Of a stretch of DNA of 64,000 nucleotides, positions 49,874-61,742 are shown one piece after another. The translations under genes were made by a program, and so were the position numbers. The notes beneath the pieces were generated by a model that did not search any database, was not told the DNA's origin, and worked only from the letters and a program-made list of their open reading frames with translations. This stretch comes from Paenibacillus albicereus (lineage in GTDB: Bacteria; Bacillota; Bacilli; Paenibacillales; Paenibacillaceae). Position 1 is the first letter of the stretch. Each line of letters opens with the position of its first letter. Where the stretch lies: NCBI RefSeq assembly GCF_012676905.1, contig NZ_CP051428.1, positions 4,523,001 to 4,587,000 on the forward strand, given 5' to 3'.

Positions 49874-51904
49874 TCAGCTCCTCGGCTTCGTTTTTTGGGC
49901 TTCGATCTGCTCGGACAGCTCGTTCAGGTACGTCCAGCGCTCCATCAGTTCCTCGAGGCGGGCCTCCAGCTCCGCCTGCTCGGCCATCAGCTGCTGCAGG
50001 CGCACGGAGTCGCTGCCGCTCTCGCCCATGCCTTCGTGCACGCGGGCGAGCTTGGCCTCGGCCTCCTCGATCCAGCCGTCGATCGCTTCGAAGTCCTTCT
50101 GCTCCTGGTAGGACATGCGCAGCTTCGGCTCGCGGCGGGCCGCTCCGGCTGCGGCGTCCGCCGCCTCGCCGGACGGCTGCGCGGATCCGCCGGACGGACG
50201 ATCCCCTCCGGCAGCGCCGGAAGCGGCGGAAGCGCCTTTCCCGGCCGCTCCGGCTCCCGCTCCGCCTTGCCTCCCCGCGCCGGCTTGCTCCGGCTCGGAG
50301 AGGCTTCTTTTGCCGCGGCTCTCCTCGTACTCCGAGTAGTTGCCCGTATGCTCGACGATCGTGCCGCCGCCCTCGAAGGCGAAGATGCGCTCGACGGTGC
50401 GGTCGAGGAAGTAACGGTCATGGGAGACGACGAGCACGACGCCGGGGAAGTCCTCGAGGTAGTCCTCCAGCACGCCGAGCGTAGCGATGTCCAGGTCGTT
50501 GGTCGGCTCGTCGAGCAGCAGCACGTTCGGCGCTCCGCTCAGGATGCGCAGCAGCTGCAGGCGGCGCTTCTCGCCGCCCGACAGCTTGGCGATCGGCGAC
50601 CACTGCATCGCCGGCGGGAACAGGAACCGCTCCAGCAGCTGGCCCGCCGAGATCGTCGTGCCGTCGGCCGTGCGCACCTGCTCGGCCTGCTCGCGGATGT
50701 ACTCGATGACGCGCATCGACTCGTCCATCTCCTCATGCTCCTGGGAAAAGTACCCGATCCTCACCGTCGGCCCGAGCGACACCTCGCCGGCATCCGGCTC
50801 CAGGCGGCCGCCGATCAGCTTGAGCAGCGTCGACTTGCCGCTACCGTTGCGCCCGATGATGCCGACGCGGTCCTCCGGCACGGCGATATAGCTGAAGTCC
50901 TCGATCAGCGTGCGGTCGCCGTAGCGCTTCGCCACGCCGTCCAGCTCGACGATCTTGCGGCCGAGCCGCGACGAGGCGACGGACAGGTCGAGCTTGACGG
51001 ACGCCTTGTCCGGCCCGGATGCCTTCAGCGCCTCGAAGCGCTCGATGCGCGCCTTCTGCTTGGTGGAGCGGGCCTTCGCGCCGCGCCGGATCCAGGCGAG
51101 CTCATTGCGCAGCAGGTTCTGCCGCTTGGCCTCGCTCGAGGCCTCGCGCTCCTCGCGCTCGAGCTTGAGCTCGAGGAAGCGGCTGTAGTTCGCCGTGTAG
51201 AAATACGCGCGCCCCCGGTCGAGCTCGACGACCCGGTTGCTCACCCGGTCGAGGAAGTAGCGGTCATGCGTCACCATGAGCAGCGCGCCGCGCCGCTTCT
51301 GGAGCATGCCTTCCAGCCAGGCGACCGACTCGTTGTCGATATGGTTGGTCGGCTCGTCGAGGATGAGCACGTCCGACGGCGACAGCAGCGCCGCCGCCAT
51401 CGCCGCGCGCTTGCGCTGGCCTCCGGACAGCGTGCCGAGCCGGGCCTCGGGATCGCGCAGCCCGAGCTTGGACAGCGCCGTGCGGGCGTCGCTCTCGAGC
51501 TGCCAGGCGTCGTGCTCGTCCATCGCCGCATTGGCCCGCAGCAGCCGCTGCTGCAGCTCCTCGTGCTGCGGATCGAGCTCCAGCGCTTCCAGCGCGGCCG
51601 CGTATTCGCGCACCGCGCGCAGCTGCGGCGTATCGCCGCCGAGCACATGCTCCAGCACCGTCTCCTCCGGATCGAACTCCGGATTCTGCAGCAGCATGCG
51701 CACGCTCACGCGCGGCGGGATGACGACCTTGCCGGAGTCGGCCGGCTCGATGCCGGCGATCGCCTTGAGGAACGTCGACTTGCCCGTGCCGTTCACGCCG
51801 ATGATGCCGATCTTGTCGCCTTCGGAGATACCGAAGCTGACGTCTTCGAACAGCTTCTTCTCTCCGTATGTCTTGGTCAGGTGCTCGATGGATAACAAAT
51901 GCAT
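49874..51904 (-). CDS. ABC-F family ATPase (Uup/YfmR-like)
   Basis: 676 aa with two ABC domains: Walker A GVNGTGKS and signature LSGGQRKRAAMA in the first, GRNGSGKS and LSGGEKRRLQLL in the second; both Walker B motifs end in DEPTN. The P-site interaction linker (ARSTKQKARIERFEAL) lies between them. A low-complexity Gly/Ala/Ser linker (~560-615) leads to a C-terminal coiled coil (WIEEAEAKLARVHEGM...), as in Uup/YfmR. No membrane domain. ABC-F proteins act on ribosomes, relieving stalls or resisting antibiotics. The coiled coil favours the Uup/YfmR type over resistance proteins. Confidence 0.92.
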   Translation of the reverse strand: MHLLSIEHLTKTYGEKKLFEDVSFGISEGDKIGIIGVNGTGKSTFLKAIAGIEPADSGKVVIPPRVSVRMLLQNPEFDPEETVLEHVLGGDTPQLRAVREYAAALEALELDPQHEELQQRLLRANAAMDEHDAWQLESDARTALSKLGLRDPEARLGTLSGGQRKRAAMAAALLSPSDVLILDEPTNHIDNESVAWLEGMLQKRRGALLMVTHDRYFLDRVSNRVVELDRGRAYFYTANYSRFLELKLEREEREASSEAKRQNLLRNELAWIRRGAKARSTKQKARIERFEALKASGPDKASVKLDLSVASSRLGRKIVELDGVAKRYGDRTLIEDFSYIAVPEDRVGIIGRNGSGKSTLLKLIGGRLEPDAGEVSLGPTVRIGYFSQEHEEMDESMRVIEYIREQAEQVRTADGTTISAGQLLERFLFPPAMQWSPIAKLSGGEKRRLQLLRILSGAPNVLLLDEPTNDLDIATLGVLEDYLEDFPGVVLVVSHDRYFLDRTVERIFAFEGGGTIVEHTGNYSEYEESRGKRSLSEPEQAGAGRQGGAGAGAAGKGASAASGAAGGDRPSGGSAQPSGEAADAAAGAARREPKLRMSYQEQKDFEAIDGWIEEAEAKLARVHEGMGESGSDSVRLQQLMAEQAELEARLEELMERWTYLNELSEQIEAQKTKPRS

Positions 51905-52036
51905 GGCAGGCCTCTTTCCTCATTCCTTGTGGTCGCGGATCCGGTCCGAGAGGGGCCGGATGTTCGTCCTCCCATCATACCACAGGCGGCGCGGGGCGTT
52001 CATGATGCGTTCATGCGCGTCCTCTCCATCCGATGC

Positions 52037-52228
52037 CAACGACTGCTGAGACGCTTAAAACCGTTTTTTATCCGTCACCCGAAACGTAACGACGAGTCAG
52101 ACGCTTAGATCCGCTTTTTGCAGGTTCCAGTCCATTTTTCAGCTCTTTTGCATGGCTAAGCTCCTGACGCGTCGTTCGATTTTGGAGCTGCCCCATTTGG
52201 GGCTCCTAACGATCTGATTCATCGTCAG
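52037..52228. repeat. Dispersed four-motif element, copy D
   Basis: Direct motifs at 52037-52058 (CAACGACTGC-TGAGACGCTTA) and 52087-52108 (TAACGACGAG-TCAGACGCTTAG); inverted at 52156-52178 (CTAAGCTCCTGACGCGTCG) and 52206-52228 (CTAACGATCTGATTCATCG). Start spacing 50, 69 and 50 bp. It lies in the divergent region between the ABC-F and ion channel genes. Confidence 0.8.
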
Positions 52229-52281
52229 CGGCCCTTCACGCCTCGACGGACCGGACTGGCGCGCGAATACGGCCCGCTTTT

Positions 52282-52310
52282 TTGTCGGCCGCCGCGAAGC
52301 GTGGTACACT
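52282..52310 (+). promoter_or_regulatory. Promoter of the ion channel gene
   Basis: TTGTCG at 52282 and TACACT at 52305 with a 17-bp spacer, 48 bp before the ATG. Confidence 0.6.
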
Positions 52311-52357
52311 ATGGAGCATTCCGGCGGGCGCGTCCCGCCCAGGCTTCGGAGGGATCG

Positions 52358-52729
52358 ATGTTTTCCTTTATCGTCACGAGCAAGCGGCTGCTTACCGCCT
52401 TTTTCCACGCCTTCAAGGACAAGGAGTTCCAAGGGCTGTTCTTCATCCTCGCCGTGACGCTGCTGTCCGGCACGATATTCTACCGGGGCGTCGAGGGGTG
52501 GCGTACGATCGACGCGCTCTACTTCTGCGTGACGACGCTCACGACGGTCGGCTCGAGCCTCGAGCCCGCGACCGACTTCGGCAAGGCGTTCACGATCGTC
52601 TATGTGTTCGCCGGCATCGGCATCATGCTCGGCTTCATCCGCATCCTGGCGAGCCATGTGCGCTTCGGGCGCAGCCGCCGCAAGGCCAAGGGCGACGACG
52701 CCCCTGCGGCGGACGGTCCCGATGCTTGA
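52358..52729 (+). CDS. Small two-helix ion channel protein
   Basis: 123 aa from the ATG at 52358 (GGAGGG upstream). Two membrane helices (LFFILAVTLLSGTIFY and IVYVFAGIGIMLGFIRIL) flank a pore loop, the 2TM ion channel (Ion_trans_2) layout. The pore reads TTLTTVGSSLEPATDFGK; the usual potassium filter TVGYG or TVGDG is TVGSS here. This may change ion selectivity or reflect a degenerate channel. A basic cytoplasmic tail ends the protein; no RCK domain is present. It assembles as a tetramer if it works like its relatives. Confidence 0.85.
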   Translation: MFSFIVTSKRLLTAFFHAFKDKEFQGLFFILAVTLLSGTIFYRGVEGWRTIDALYFCVTTLTTVGSSLEPATDFGKAFTIVYVFAGIGIMLGFIRILASHVRFGRSRRKAKGDDAPAADGPDA

Positions 52730-52751
52730 CGGCGCGAGCCGTTCGCATGGC

Positions 52752-52792
52752 AAAAAGCTCGCCCCGTGAACCGTTCACGGGGCGAGCTTTTT
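52752..52792. terminator. Bidirectional terminator after the channel gene
   Basis: AAAAAGCTCGCCCCGTGAAC and its perfect complement form a hairpin with flanking A-run and T-run. Confidence 0.92.
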
Positions 52793-52834
52793 GGTGTGCT
52801 TCAAAAAATGCCGCAACGAGAGCAGCGATGAAAA

Positions 52835-53545
52835 TCAGCTCCTGCCGTGAAAAACAAACGAGCGGGAAGCCTCCGTCGCCGGCTCGAAGGTCCAATCTCC
52901 GTAAGCTTGGATGGCCGAGAATCCGGCTTGTCGGAGCGATGCAAGGATTTCCTCATAGGTGCGGAAGATCAGCTTCATCTGCTCCTGGTGAAGAACCTCG
53001 CCGGTGCGCGCGTTCATTACCGTTTCATAGAACGTATAGACGTTGTCCGCGAATCCCTCGCCGTCCGTCCAAATTTCCAGAGGATCGCCGTTTCTCGGAT
53101 CTGTCGCTCGGTCCGGGGAACGATCCGCTTCCCACTTCTCCCACGCTTTCGCTTTCGGATTCCGGGCATCGAAGATGAAGTGTCCGCCCGGCTTCAAGGA
53201 CCGATAGGCGTCCGACACGACGCGCTGCCAGCTTGAATCGGTCAGGAACACTTGCGCGACGTTCGCCGTCATGATGACCGCATCGAAGCGGCCGGGCTGC
53301 AGCAAGGCGCTGTCGCCTAGCATCCATGTAATGGAGCCGTCTTTTTTCCGAGCCTGCTCGATCGCTTTTTCGTGCGGGTCGATCCCCGTGACGCGATAGC
53401 CAGCCTCTGCAAAATGCGTCGTGAGCCGGCCCGTGCCGCAGCCTAAGTCCGCGAGCTCTCTGACCTCCGCCTTTTCCAGCAAGGCCAGGAAGAAGTCGTC
53501 GTCCTCGCCCCAGCGATTGAGCTGGTCATACACCAAGGGAATCAT
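52835..53545 (-). CDS. Class I SAM-dependent methyltransferase
   Basis: 236 aa. Rossmann-fold methyltransferase with motif I LADLGCGTGRLTTHFAEAGY near residue 35, acidic motif II GIDPHEKAI, and FDAVIMTANVAQVFL (motif post-II/IV). The C-terminal strands (FRTYEEILASLRQAGFS) are typical. The family (Methyltransf_25-like) methylates small molecules or unknown targets. Monocistronic between two terminators. No signal peptide. Confidence 0.9.
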   Translation of the reverse strand: MIPLVYDQLNRWGEDDDFFLALLEKAEVRELADLGCGTGRLTTHFAEAGYRVTGIDPHEKAIEQARKKDGSITWMLGDSALLQPGRFDAVIMTANVAQVFLTDSSWQRVVSDAYRSLKPGGHFIFDARNPKAKAWEKWEADRSPDRATDPRNGDPLEIWTDGEGFADNVYTFYETVMNARTGEVLHQEQMKLIFRTYEEILASLRQAGFSAIQAYGDWTFEPATEASRSFVFHGRS

Positions 53546-53586
53546 AAGCGCCTCGCCTCCTTACCGCTTCGGGAAATGTTCAAAAA

Positions 53587-53620
53587 GAACGGACGCCGAT
53601 CCTCATCGACGTCCGTTCTT
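53587..53620 (-). terminator. Terminator after fumC
   Basis: GAACGGACG ... CGTCCGTTC hairpin just 3' of the minus-strand fumC stop; A-run at 53582-53586 gives T residues on that strand. Confidence 0.8.
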
Positions 53621-53638
53621 TATCTTTCTACCGTCCGA

Positions 53639-55027
53639 TCAGCGCTTGCCGGTCATCTTCTCCGGACGCACCCACTCGTCGAACTGCTCGGAGGTGAGCA
53701 GGCCGCTCTTGACCGCGCTCTCTTTGAGCGTCGTGCCGTCCTTGTGCGCCTGCTTGGCGATCTTGGCGGCGTTCTCGTAGCCGATATGCGGGTTGAGCGC
53801 CGTCACCAGCATGAGCGACTGGTCGAGGTTGCGCTGCAGCGTCTCGCGGTTCGGCTCGATGCCCACGGCGCAATGCTCGTTGAACGACAGCATCGAGTCG
53901 GACAGCAGCACGACGGATTGCAGGAAGTTGTAGGCGATGACCGGCTTGAACACGTTCAGCTCGAAGTTGCCCTGGCTGGCCGCGAAGCCGATCGCCGCGT
54001 CGTTGCCCATGACCTGGCAGGCGACCATCGTGATCGCTTCCGCCTGGGTCGGGTTGACCTTGCCCGGCATGATGGAGCTGCCCGGCTCGTTCTCGGGAAT
54101 CGTGATCTCGCCGATGCCGCTGCGCGGGCCGCTCGCCAGCCAGCGCACGTCGTTGGCGATCTTCATCAGATCGGCCGCGAGGCCTTTGATCGCGCCATGC
54201 ACCCAGACGATCTGGTCATGCGACGTGAGCGAGTGGAACTTGTTGGAGGCGGTGACGAAGTTGTGGCCCGTGATCTCGGCCACCTCGGCCGCGACCTGCA
54301 CCGCATAGTCCGGGTGGGCGTTGATGCCCGTGCCGACCGCCGTGCCGCCGAGCGCCAGCTCGCGGATCGCGTCGGTGCTGCTCGTCAGCATCCAGCTGGA
54401 CTTCTCCAGCATCGCTTCCCAGCCGCTGATCTCCTGGCCGAGCGTGATCGGCGTCGCGTCCTGCAGATGCGTGCGGCCGATCTTGACGATGTCGTCGAAC
54501 TGCACGCTCTTGTCGTGCAGCGTCGCCTTCAGCGTCTCGAGCGCAGGGAGCAGGCGCGTCTGCACGGCGATGACCGCCGCGATGTGCATCGCCGCCGGGA
54601 ACGTGTCGTTGGAGCTCTGGGAACGGTTGACGTCGTCGTTCGGATGGATGCGCGCGGACGAGCCTGCTTCCTCGAGCAGCTGGTTCGCGCGGCGGGCGAT
54701 GACCTCGTTGCAGTTCATGTTCGTCTGCGTGCCGCTGCCGGTCTGCCAGACGACGAGCGGGAACTCTTCGTCATGCTTGCCGGCGAGAATCTCGTCGGAC
54801 GCGCGGCAGATCGCCTCGGCCTTTTCCGGCTCCAGCACGCCGAGCTTGGCGTTCGCCTGCGCGGACGCCTTCTTGACGATCGTCATCGCCTTGACGATCT
54901 CGAGCGGCATCTTCTCCCAGCCGATCTTGAAGTTCTGGCGGCTGCGCTGCGTCTGCGCGCCCCACAGCTTGTCCGCCGGAACCTTGATCTCGCCCATCGT
55001 ATCCTTTTCAATCCGATATTCCGTCAT
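53639..55027 (-). CDS. fumC: Class II fumarate hydratase
   Basis: 462 aa, the heat-stable iron-independent fumarase of the TCA cycle, converting fumarate to malate. Landmarks: [19 protein letters not shown] near residue 98, [18 protein letters not shown] near 130, [20 protein letters not shown] (signature GSSxMPxKxN) near 311. The catalytic Ser lies in the SS loop of that signature and His188-equivalent in [20 protein letters not shown] precedes the ATG. Single gene with a terminator. The product is cytoplasmic. Confidence 0.97.
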   Translation of the reverse strand: MTEYRIEKDTMGEIKVPADKLWGAQTQRSRQNFKIGWEKMPLEIVKAMTIVKKASAQANAKLGVLEPEKAEAICRASDEILAGKHDEEFPLVVWQTGSGTQTNMNCNEVIARRANQLLEEAGSSARIHPNDDVNRSQSSNDTFPAAMHIAAVIAVQTRLLPALETLKATLHDKSVQFDDIVKIGRTHLQDATPITLGQEISGWEAMLEKSSWMLTSSTDAIRELALGGTAVGTGINAHPDYAVQVAAEVAEITGHNFVTASNKFHSLTSHDQIVWVHGAIKGLAADLMKIANDVRWLASGPRSGIGEITIPENEPGSSIMPGKVNPTQAEAITMVACQVMGNDAAIGFAASQGNFELNVFKPVIAYNFLQSVVLLSDSMLSFNEHCAVGIEPNRETLQRNLDQSLMLVTALNPHIGYENAAKIAKQAHKDGTTLKESAVKSGLLTSEQFDEWVRPEKMTGKR

Positions 55028-55097
55028 TCGTTTCTCCGCCTCCTTGGACTCGTTGAACCGCTTTCTTATTTCTATGCCGTATCCATTTTAACGGAAA

Positions 55098-55130
55098 AGA
55101 CGGCCCTCCGCCACCGGCGGGAGCCGTCCT
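55098..55130 (-). terminator. Terminator after the KDPG aldolase gene
   Basis: GACGGCCCTCCGCC-ACC-GGCGGGAGCCGTC stem with one mismatch and AAAA on the left (T-run on minus strand). Confidence 0.85.
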
Positions 55131-55145
55131 TGCCCGAATGAGCCC

Positions 55146-55817
55146 TCACTCCGCCTTGGCGTCGCGATAGGCCTGCACGTACGCCTGCGCTTGCCGCTCG
55201 ATCGACGAGAAGTCGCCCGTCCGGACCGCTTCCTTGGTCAGGTCGCCGCCGATGCCGACCGCCACCGCTCCGGCCTTGACCCACTCGCGCAGGTTGCCCA
55301 GCGACACCCCGCCGGTCGGCATGACGTTCGCCTGCGGCAGCGGCCCCTTGATCGCCGAGATGACGCTCGGCTCGTAGACGCTGCCCGGGAACAGCTTGAC
55401 GATGTCGACGCCGAGCTCGAGCGCGCTCTGGATCTCGTGGATCGTCATCGTGCCCGGCATGATCGGCACCGCGTAGCGGTTGCAGAGCTTGATCGTGTCC
55501 GGATTGAACGCCGGGGCGACGACGAACTCCGCTCCGGCGAGAATCGCCGCGCGCGCCGTCTCCGGATCGAGCACCGTGCCGACGCCGATGATCGCGTACT
55601 TGTCCGAGTCGGGATCGGCCTGGCTGGAATACTCCGACGCCAGCTGCTCGATCGCGCGCAGCGCGCCCGGCACCGTCATCGTGATCTCGATCGCCTTGAT
55701 GCCGCCCTTGACCGCATGGCGCGCCATGCGGACGACCTCCTCGGCGGAGTCGGCCCGCAGCACCGCCACGACGCCCGCTTCCGCGACCGCTCCGGTCACT
55801 CTCAACTTGTTCAGCAT
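55146..55817 (-). CDS. eda: KDPG/KHG aldolase
   Basis: 223 aa. Class I aldolase splitting 2-keto-3-deoxy-6-phosphogluconate (Entner-Doudoroff or uronate breakdown) and 4-hydroxy-2-oxoglutarate. The start AVLRADSAEEVVRMARHAVKGGIKAIEITM is typical. The Schiff-base lysine is in DIVKLFPGSVY (~residue 140), the Glu in AIEITMT (~45), and PTGGVSLGNL forms the phosphate loop. No other pentose or uronate gene adjoins it, so its pathway here is unclear. Ribosome site AGGGAGGG. Confidence 0.94.
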   Translation of the reverse strand: MLNKLRVTGAVAEAGVVAVLRADSAEEVVRMARHAVKGGIKAIEITMTVPGALRAIEQLASEYSSQADPDSDKYAIIGVGTVLDPETARAAILAGAEFVVAPAFNPDTIKLCNRYAVPIMPGTMTIHEIQSALELGVDIVKLFPGSVYEPSVISAIKGPLPQANVMPTGGVSLGNLREWVKAGAVAVGIGGDLTKEAVRTGDFSSIERQAQAYVQAYRDAKAE

Positions 55818-55884
55818 TCGACCATTCCCTCCCTATGATAACCGGGATCATTGTCTCATCCGTCCCGTCCGATCGTCAACCCGC

Positions 55885-56066
55885 TTATCCACAATCGGCC
55901 GTGCCGCCCTTTCTCCACAAGCTCTCTCAAGAGGTTATCCACATGGGGAAAAGCAACCCGAAAAAAAGCCGCTCCCGCCCGCATGGAAGCGCGCGCACGG
56001 AGAGGCTTTCTTTTATCCCGAATCGATTGTGGATACTGTGGATAGAAAATGTGGGTATGTGGACAA
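55885..56066. repeat. Cluster of six DnaA-box-like sites
   Basis: TTATCCACA occurs exactly at 55885 and 55935; TTCTCCACA at 55911 has one mismatch. On the opposite orientation TGTGGATAC (56028), TGTGGATAG (56037) and TGTGGACAA (56058) each have one mismatch to TGTGGATAA. Three forward boxes face three reverse boxes across about 85 bp. The region lies between eda and map and holds no supported gene. Confidence 0.75.
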
Positions 56067-56067
56067 C

Positions 56068-56844
56068 TCAGGGGATAACCGCATGGCCCGCCGCGCTTTG
56101 CAAGCAGGTGAGGATCATCGGCCCCTGCTCCGTCACCGCGATCGTATGCTCGTATTGGGCCGACCAGGAGCGGTCGCGCGTGCGCGCCGTCCAACCGTCG
56201 CGGTCGATCCACACCTTGCCGTCGCCGGCCACGAGGATCGGCTCGACGGTGAGCACCATGCCGGGCTCGAGCCGCGCGCCGCTGCCTGCGATGCCTGTGT
56301 GGCCGACCTCCGGCCCCTCGTGGATGGAACGGCCGATGCCGTGGCCGGCGAACGCCGACACGACCGAGCAGCCGTGCGCTCGCGCTTCCTGGACGATCGC
56401 CGCGCCGATATCGCCGATCCTCCGTCCGGCCCGGCACTCGGCGACGCCGCGCAGCATCGCCCGCCGGGCCGCCTCCATCAGGCGCGCGGCCGCCGGCTGA
56501 GGCTTGCCGATCGAATACGTCCAGGCCGAATCGGCTTTCCAGCCGTCGACGTCGGCCACCATGTCGATCGTGACGAGGTCTCCCTCCTGCAGCGGGATCG
56601 AGTCCGGAAAGCCGTGGCAGACGACCTCGTTGACCGACGCGCATGTCGCGAACGGATAGCCGCAATAGCCCTTCTGCGCCGGCTTGGCTCCGCGCTCGGC
56701 CATCAGCCTTTCGACGAAGCGGTCGATCTCCAGCGTCGTCACGCCCGGAGCGATCCTTCGGCGCAGCTCGTCATGGCACTCGGCCACGACCTGTCCGGCT
56801 CTGCGGATGCAGCCGATTTCCTCTTCCGATTTCCATTCCGCCAT
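56068..56844 (-). CDS. map: Type I methionine aminopeptidase
   Basis: 258 aa. Removes the initiator Met from new proteins. All five metal ligands can be followed: Asp in VTIDMVADVDGW (~93) and its partner Asp in DSAWTYSIG (~104), His in AGHGIGRSIHEGP (~166), Glu in LTVEPIL (~200) and Glu in ITVTEQGPMIL (~233); the substrate His is in EVVCHGFPDS (~76). YCGYPFATCASVNE is a signature. No N-terminal zinc extension. The stop codon lies right beside the DnaA-box cluster. Confidence 0.96.
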   Translation of the reverse strand: MAEWKSEEEIGCIRRAGQVVAECHDELRRRIAPGVTTLEIDRFVERLMAERGAKPAQKGYCGYPFATCASVNEVVCHGFPDSIPLQEGDLVTIDMVADVDGWKADSAWTYSIGKPQPAAARLMEAARRAMLRGVAECRAGRRIGDIGAAIVQEARAHGCSVVSAFAGHGIGRSIHEGPEVGHTGIAGSGARLEPGMVLTVEPILVAGDGKVWIDRDGWTARTRDRSWSAQYEHTIAVTEQGPMILTCLQSAAGHAVIP

Positions 56845-56896
56845 CCGGCGCCACCCCCGCTTCCTCCAGCTTGCTGTATCTTATTCGGGAGAAGCG

Positions 56897-56940
56897 CAAA
56901 AAAAGACCCGCGCCTTCCGCAAGCGGGAGGGGCGGGCCGG
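56897..56940 (-). terminator. Terminator after the 62-aa protein gene
   Basis: On the minus strand CCCGC-CCCTCCCGC...GCGGAAGGC-GCGGG followed by seven T residues, 20 bp from the stop. Confidence 0.8.
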
Positions 56941-56960
56941 TATAGGACATTCATCGTCGA

Positions 56961-57149
56961 TCAGCTGACGGAAGACTTCATTCTGCCCATTTCATGCTCC
57001 ACCAGAGAGGTCAATTCATCCTCATAGCCGCCGGTGATGCGATATTTGCGGATGTAGTCCTTGACGAACTTGCGCGGATCCTTGGGCTGAAAAATTCTCG
57101 TGAGTTCCTTGAGGCTTTCCTTGACTTCATTCTGGCTGTGCTTGGCCAT
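56961..57149 (-). CDS. Small helical protein of unknown function
   Basis: 62 aa starting MAKHSQNEVKESLKEL; the ATG has GGAGGAG five bases upstream, a strong site. Highly charged and helical (KESLKELTRIFQPKDPRK, YEDELTSLVEHEMGRM), no cysteines or membrane helix. I do not recognise it. It has its own terminator and is probably a real small gene. Its base composition is lower in GC than its neighbours. Confidence 0.75.
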   Translation of the reverse strand: MAKHSQNEVKESLKELTRIFQPKDPRKFVKDYIRKYRITGGYEDELTSLVEHEMGRMKSSVS

Positions 57150-57318
57150 GAAATCTCCTCCTCTTACAGTGGATGGTCAGTCCGAAACATCCCAATCGAG
57201 AAAACAGCGGCCTCCGGCCGCTCCCCTACGCTGCAGGCACTCCACGGCAGATGAGTGAATGTTTTTATTTTTCACACTATTATAGCACTTGATGCATGGA
57301 TAGGAAATAAAATTCCAA

Positions 57319-57684
57319 TCAATCCTCCGAATGTCCCGGCGGATCGTTCGGATCGGACCGGCGTTCCGGCGCCGATCGCGGAGGATTCTCCCCGGCTTGA
57401 CCGCCGGAATGATCCTGCTGCTGGCGAGTATAGAGACGCAGATAGGCGATCACGACGACGATGGCGACCAGCACTCCGAATCCGAGGGTAACCGCCGTCA
57501 CCCATCCCTTGACCACCATCCGCGCCGCCTCCCTTCGCTTCTCCAGCAACTCCCATCCAGAGAAGTATAGCGTATCGGAAGAGGCGCTTACAACCGTCCG
57601 GCTTCCTTCCATTCCCCCTGTCCAGGCCCGCATGCGGGCGGCTCGATCTCCGTCCTCCTTCGGTTTATCGGCGGAAACGGACAT
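57319..57684 (-). CDS. Single-pass membrane protein of unknown function
   Basis: Up to 121 aa; one membrane helix (VTAVTLGFGVLVAIVVVIAYL) with a basic arginine-lysine stretch before it and a Pro/Ser-rich charged tail after it. Three in-frame starts are possible (57684, 57636, 57612). The last has AGGGGGA directly before the ATG; none has an ideal ribosome site. No family recognised. It may be a small membrane accessory protein of the kinase gene next door or unrelated. Confidence 0.55.
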   Translation of the reverse strand: MSVSADKPKEDGDRAARMRAWTGGMEGSRTVVSASSDTLYFSGWELLEKRREAARMVVKGWVTAVTLGFGVLVAIVVVIAYLRLYTRQQQDHSGGQAGENPPRSAPERRSDPNDPPGHSED

Positions 57685-57779
57685 GCTTTTCAGGCCATTA
57701 CCCGAACTGGCGGTCCCTGAAACAAGCTTGTTCGCCGCTCCTCCCGGCGGCTATCCCCAGTGTATGAGCGCCGACGCCA

Positions 57780-57811
57780 AAAAAAACCGGAGAGTCTTTC
57801 TCTCCGGCTTG
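57780..57811 (-). terminator. Terminator after the CheB-CheR fusion gene
   Basis: On the minus strand CCGGAGAGAAAGACTCTCCGG, a perfect stem with a short loop, followed by eight T residues. Confidence 0.85.
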
Positions 57812-57898
57812 TCTCTTGGCATCGTTCGAGCCTGCTCCTGGGCGTCATCTTGCGGCTGCCGCCGGCAGCCGGGCAGGCAAGGCTGAGACGGCTGCCCC

Positions 57899-61495
<3,597 letters not shown>

Positions 61496-61742
61496 CGTTG
61501 CCTCCTGAGCCGGCTCGGGGTTGATACGCGACACTCGCTGTCCCTCCTCGTTCCCGTTCTGCAGCTGGACGTCCTTTTTCCACATGGACTGGGAAACACT
61601 CACAGAAGGGATACTATTCTCCTTTTCCCTTCCATTTCCTCTAAATAAATTCAGAACCTATCTTTCGCTATAACCCGGGGTTTTTCGCCTTTATTTGCGA
61701 TGGAACCCTCCGCCTGGATTGGTGTACACTAGGAAAACATCC

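Noticed and set aside
55835-56500. 221-codon plus-strand frame over the DnaA-box cluster
   Set aside because: Runs antisense into map, no ribosome site, no family resemblance.
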